Both the position numbers and the translations under genes were made by a program. From Flavobacterium endoglycinae (GTDB taxonomy: Bacteria > Bacteroidota > Bacteroidia > Flavobacteriales > Flavobacteriaceae), in NCBI RefSeq assembly GCF_017352115.1, contig NZ_CP071448.1, forward strand, positions 4,947,001 through 5,011,000: a stretch of DNA of 64,000 bases, given 5' to 3'. The notes beneath the pieces are model-generated. The model made no database searches, was not told the DNA's origin, and saw only the letters and a list, made by a program, of their open reading frames with translations. Shown piece by piece: positions 60,669 to 64,000 of this stretch; position 1 is the first letter of the stretch, and every line of letters begins with the position of its first letter.

Positions 60669-61391
60669 CTAAGGTGTTTTTTCTCTTCCCCATAAAATGA
60701 CTTCCAATTTATCTGCATAATGAATAATGTCAGGATAGGTATTAGCGGTATAGTTTCCGGCTTGATAAAAAACTTCTTTTATCAAAATATCCAAACCTCG
60801 AAGATTCCATTCTTTATGATGTATATCAAAACGATACAGTTCATCATTAATCATTTCATATAAAGCATGACGTTCGGTAAGCCAGGTATCTAATATCGTT
60901 TTATTTTTTAAAGGTATATTCTGTCTCATAACCATATCAAGCTGATGGTTTAGTTCATCATTTTTAGATTGAAGATGATTTCCAGAGCGTATTATTTCTG
61001 ATTTTTGATAAGGCAGACCTATAAAAATTTTTGAAAGCAGAACTTGAATCAATTTATTAGTTTCAATTGAAAAAAGATAAATACCTTGAATTCCATCTTT
61101 CTTGACATACGTTCTTAGATTTATTTCTTGAAAATTAGAGATATACGGAAAAGCTGGTAAGTTTCTCAACCGCATGTTTTTTACTTCGAATGATACAAGT
61201 GAGATCCAGGCCATATTGTTGAAAGTGTCAATCTCAAGCCCGTCTGGAATGTATTCTTCAATAAAATAGAGGGGAATTTCCCAGTGAAAAAATACAGTAG
61301 TATGCCATTCCTGATAATATTTCCATTTTTTCTGCGGAAGAGGATAATATCTGTTCGAACTATCGGATAATATGTTATCTACGGTACTCAT
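60669..61391 (-). CDS. DUF2071 (YqjF-like) protein
   Basis: A 240-residue soluble protein. KWKYYQEWHTTVFFHWEIPL with IPDGLEIDTFNNMAWISLVSFEV and EINLRTYVKKDGIQGIYLFSIET is the signature of DUF2071 proteins, whose biochemistry is unknown. It overlaps the DUF202 gene by four bases, an ATGA junction, so the two are co-translated. Members of this family lie near stress-related genes; the nearest here is a catalase. Confidence 0.82.
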   Translation of the reverse strand: MSTVDNILSDSSNRYYPLPQKKWKYYQEWHTTVFFHWEIPLYFIEEYIPDGLEIDTFNNMAWISLVSFEVKNMRLRNLPAFPYISNFQEINLRTYVKKDGIQGIYLFSIETNKLIQVLLSKIFIGLPYQKSEIIRSGNHLQSKNDELNHQLDMVMRQNIPLKNKTILDTWLTERHALYEMINDELYRFDIHHKEWNLRGLDILIKEVFYQAGNYTANTYPDIIHYADKLEVILWGREKTP

Positions 61392-61786
61392 ATTGAGAAA
61401 TTAAACGGATATGCCGCTATGACTAAATAGGTTATAATAATGATACTCATTACAAAAATTACTACAGTAAGTATGGTAAGTAATAAAGTTGAATATAAAT
61501 ACCTGCCTTCCTGAAGTAATTTATGAGCTTGTTTGTATTTCCAATAGGATAAAACAATTGTTAGTGCTCCGGTAAGTACAAGTGCAATACCAATCACAAT
61601 TGTGAAACCGTTTTTTGGAATATTAGATTCTTGAAATAATGACGCTGGCAGCTGATTGACAAACAAAGAAAATTTTACAATCACAAATCCAAAAACCATG
61701 ATTCCAATTCCGGTTCTTATCCAAGACAAAAATGTTCTTTCATTTGACATGTGCTCATTAATCATTTGTTTGTTATTTTTCTCCAT
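61388..61786 (-). CDS. DUF202 (YidH-like) membrane protein
   Basis: A 132-residue protein with three transmembrane helices. It has the family N-terminus NEHMSNERTFLSWIRTGIGIMVFGFVIVKFSLF, whose ERTFLSWIRT block is diagnostic. The second and third helices lie at about 58-80 and 98-125. Function unknown; members co-occur with stress or efflux genes. It precedes the DUF2071 gene with a four-base overlap. A catalase lies upstream behind a terminator. Confidence 0.88.
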   Translation of the reverse strand: MEKNNKQMINEHMSNERTFLSWIRTGIGIMVFGFVIVKFSLFVNQLPASLFQESNIPKNGFTIVIGIALVLTGALTIVLSYWKYKQAHKLLQEGRYLYSTLLLTILTVVIFVMSIIIITYLVIAAYPFNFSI

Positions 61787-61907
61787 AATGGTATTATTTT
61801 TTAATTCTTAATTTAAATTTAAAAACTCTTCATTTATTCTTTTTATACTATGAATTGCAAATTTTTATAAAATATCTACTTGATTATTAAGGTTTTATTT
61901 GAAATAA

Positions 61908-61939
61908 AAAAACACCTGTGCACAAACACAGATGTTTTT
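61908..61939 (-). terminator. Terminator of the catalase gene
   Basis: ACACCTGTG and CACAGATGT form the stem (one mismatch) with a T run on the minus strand, about 35 bases after the catalase stop. Confidence 0.8.
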
Positions 61940-61973
61940 CAGATAAAGAATGAAAAAGTATTAAACAGGTATT

Positions 61974-64000
61974 TTAATTGTATAAGTTTGGTTCGCGCTG
62001 CCAGAAACGGTGCATTTTCATGGCATTTATAAATTCCTTGGCAAAACCAGCTGTTGCTATTTCGCTAGTCATTACAATTCCCGAATCAAAATTGGTAATT
62101 TCCGCAATAAAAGGCGCATTGCTTACTATTTTAGAAGCCTCACCATCAGCACCAATTACTTTGCAGTGTTTATAGGCATCGTTAAGGAATTCCTGAACTT
62201 CACCGCTGTCTGCTATTTCGCTTAAATCGGATCCGTGAGGGACATAAATGGCATCAAACAATACAGATGAAGCAGTTAAAAAACTGAAATCTGCAGTTAT
62301 GGCTCCGCCGGTATCCGTAGAGATTGATCCTAAGTTTGGTGCAATGATGCTTGCCTGAGCTTTTTCTTTTAAAAGCGCATTTTTAATATTGTTAACTGCT
62401 TTTTCTGAAACGCCGTTCGTACAGATCACAGCTACTTTTCTTGTTTCAATGGTTGGAGAATTTGTTGGATTTTTAATCATACTTAAGGCAGCAGATTCTT
62501 TTACCGATTGTTTACTCGTAGTTGGTTCTTGGTTTCCACCTTCATTTTCAGGAGAAACACCTTTATTCATTGGAGTTTCTGGTGATGCTGGAACTTTCTC
62601 ACCCAATCCTACAGCTACTTTTTCAGCCAGTTTTTTATCAACTTGAGATAATAATCCCAGCACTCGAACTCTTACAGCAGAAGATTTTACTTTTCCAAGT
62701 TCAAAACGCAGGGCTTTTACAATATGGCTTTTTTCTTCATCAGTCTGGCTGTTGAAAAATAATTTCGCTTGCCCAAAATGGTCGTTAAAACTTTCGCTTC
62801 TTTCACGCACTTTATGAGCATCAACACGTTCGTTAAAACTCGAAAAACCACCATCTTTAATCATTGCCTGATATGGGCAGCCGCCTCCAAGCGAATTAGG
62901 GTGGTAACTAACTTGTCCTTTATTAATTTCCTGACGCATATGACCGTCACGCTGATTATTGTGAACAGGAGCAATGCTTCTATTGATCGGAATTTCATGA
63001 AAGTTAGGGCTTCCTAATCTAGAAAGTTGTGTATCAGTATAAGAAAATAATCTTCCTTGTAATAATGGATCGTTTGTAAAATCAATTCCAGGCACAATGT
63101 GTCCGGGATGAAAAGCGATTTGTTCCGTTTCAGCAAAGAAATTTTCAGGGTTTTTGTTTAGTACCATTTTCCCAATTATGGTAACGGGAACTAGTTCTTC
63201 GGGAACGATTTTGGTAGGATCCAATAAATCAAATTCGTATTTGTGCTCATCTTCAGTAGGAATGATTTGAACACCCAATTCCCATTCTGGAAAATTCCCA
63301 GATTCGATCGCTTCCCATAAATCTTCTTTATGGAAATCTGAATTTTTTCCTGAGATTTTCTGCGCTTCGTCCCAAGCAACTCCATGTGTTCCCAGTTTAG
63401 GTTTCCAATGGAATTTTACAAAAACAGATTCATTTTTAGCATTCACCAATCGGAAAGTATGCACTCCAAATCCTTCCATCATTCGAAAGCTTCTTGGAAT
63501 CGCTCGATCAGACATGACCCACATAATCATGTGCATAGATTCTGGCATGAGTGAAATAAAATCCCAAAAAGTGTCATGTGCAGAGGCTGCTTGAGGCATT
63601 TCGTTGTGAGGCTCAGGTTTTACAGCATGAATTAAATCTGGAAATTTGGCTGCATCTTGTATAAAAAATACGGGAATATTATTGGCAACTAAATCATAAT
63701 TCCCTTCTTGAGTGTAAAATTTAACGGCAAATCCTCTGGCGTCTCGAGCAAGATCAGTAGATCCTTTCGATCCAGCAACAGTTGAGAATCGAACAAATAC
63801 AGGTGTTTTTTGTCCCATTTCCTGAAGAAAACCTGCTTTGGTTAATTCTGGAATTGGATTGGTCACTTCGAAATAACCGTGCGCTCCTGAACCTCTTGCG
63901 TGAACAATTCTTTCTGGAATTCGCTCATGGTCAAAATGCGTAATTTTTTCTCTTAAAATAAAGTCTTCTAATAATGAAGGTCCTCTTTCGCCAGCTTTAA
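61974..64000 (-). CDS. katE: Large-subunit catalase (HPII/KatE type), 5' end outside window
   Basis: At least 675 codons are present; the gene continues past the right edge. The visible N-terminal part has IVHARGSGAHGYFEV, with the catalytic His, then the core RDARGFAVKFYTQEGNYDLVANNIPVFFIQD. The haem-ligand Tyr lies in RLFSYTDTQLSRLG. The C-terminal domain (about the last 150 residues, RKVAVICTNGVSEKAV) is a DJ-1/PfpI-like fold, the mark of HPII-type large catalases. A start at 63866 would be too short, since conserved catalase residues continue to the window edge. It decomposes hydrogen peroxide. A terminator follows it. Confidence 0.95.
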   Translation of the reverse strand, partial: KAGERGPSLLEDFILREKITHFDHERIPERIVHARGSGAHGYFEVTNPIPELTKAGFLQEMGQKTPVFVRFSTVAGSKGSTDLARDARGFAVKFYTQEGNYDLVANNIPVFFIQDAAKFPDLIHAVKPEPHNEMPQAASAHDTFWDFISLMPESMHMIMWVMSDRAIPRSFRMMEGFGVHTFRLVNAKNESVFVKFHWKPKLGTHGVAWDEAQKISGKNSDFHKEDLWEAIESGNFPEWELGVQIIPTEDEHKYEFDLLDPTKIVPEELVPVTIIGKMVLNKNPENFFAETEQIAFHPGHIVPGIDFTNDPLLQGRLFSYTDTQLSRLGSPNFHEIPINRSIAPVHNNQRDGHMRQEINKGQVSYHPNSLGGGCPYQAMIKDGGFSSFNERVDAHKVRERSESFNDHFGQAKLFFNSQTDEEKSHIVKALRFELGKVKSSAVRVRVLGLLSQVDKKLAEKVAVGLGEKVPASPETPMNKGVSPENEGGNQEPTTSKQSVKESAALSMIKNPTNSPTIETRKVAVICTNGVSEKAVNNIKNALLKEKAQASIIAPNLGSISTDTGGAITADFSFLTASSVLFDAIYVPHGSDLSEIADSGEVQEFLNDAYKHCKVIGADGEASKIVSNAPFIAEITNFDSGIVMTSEIATAGFAKEFINAMKMHRFWQREPNLYN

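Noticed and set aside
62010..62225. Plus-strand frames opposite the catalase gene
   Set aside because: They are antisense to strongly conserved catalase codons.
1..64000. Search for tRNA, rRNA, insertion sequences, prophage and integrase genes
   Set aside because: No such gene or terminal inverted repeat with a transposase frame was recognised in the window.

Overview
The window is a stretch of a Flavobacterium-like chromosome (Bacteroidetes). The evidence is AT-rich DNA, genes without Shine-Dalgarno sites, Bacteroidetes promoters of the TTTG / TAnnTTTG type, two giant surface proteins with C-terminal type IX secretion (T9SS) sorting domains, a SusC-like outer-membrane barrel protein, a LytS/LytTR pair and an RND-TolC fusion of a kind common in this phylum. 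I saw no rRNA, tRNA, CRISPR array, phage or insertion sequence. The last gene, a catalase, runs off the right edge.

Layout. 1-3 kb: an L,D-transpeptidase, an intergenic repeat block, and a four-gene unknown operon on the minus strand (a secreted Hcp-like protein, two membrane proteins, a lipoprotein). 3-6.2 kb: a LytS-type kinase, its LytTR regulator, and a small membrane protein whose promoter carries a 20-bp-period direct repeat that is a likely LytTR site. 6.6-10.9 kb: a complete stressosome operon (RsbR, RsbS, RsbT, a fused RsbT-like/SpoIIE-type phosphatase) ending in a PAS histidine kinase whose N-terminus looks like a decayed RsbT domain. 11-12.5 kb: an autoregulated TetR and an SDR. 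12.8-28 kb: two co-transcribed giant secreted proteins, a leucine-rich-repeat protein with a C-terminal dockerin and a 2750-residue protein with an N-terminal cohesin-like domain; they may bind each other at the cell surface.

28-34 kb: a CopD-like membrane protein, a complex RNA-like inverted repeat, nadB-nadA, a TetR/small protein/MFS operon and DoxX. 34.4-39.3 kb: a tripartite exporter (ABC protein with a degenerate ATPase, HlyD adaptor, TolC). 39.4-40.7 kb: an NmrA-type oxidoreductase and HxlR regulator with overlapping divergent promoters. 40.9-46.9 kb: a heavy-metal RND system in which pump and TolC are fused through an intact internal signal peptide, plus its adaptor. 47-52.4 kb: response regulator, kinase, TonB-type barrel and PAP2 phosphatase; the same 11-bp-period direct repeat precedes regulator, barrel and phosphatase, so they look like one autoregulated regulon. 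52.5-57.7 kb: esterase, YgiD dioxygenase, AraC regulator, an RND-like membrane protein and a stand-alone FabH. 57.8-64 kb: a Kef-type antiporter, a tiny lipoprotein, DUF2071 and DUF202 proteins and a large-subunit catalase.

Most assignments rest on motifs read by eye and on recalled family knowledge; no database search was run. Protein-protein links (cohesin with dockerin, LytTR with its repeat, regulator with the three-site motif) are inferences from sequence and gene order.
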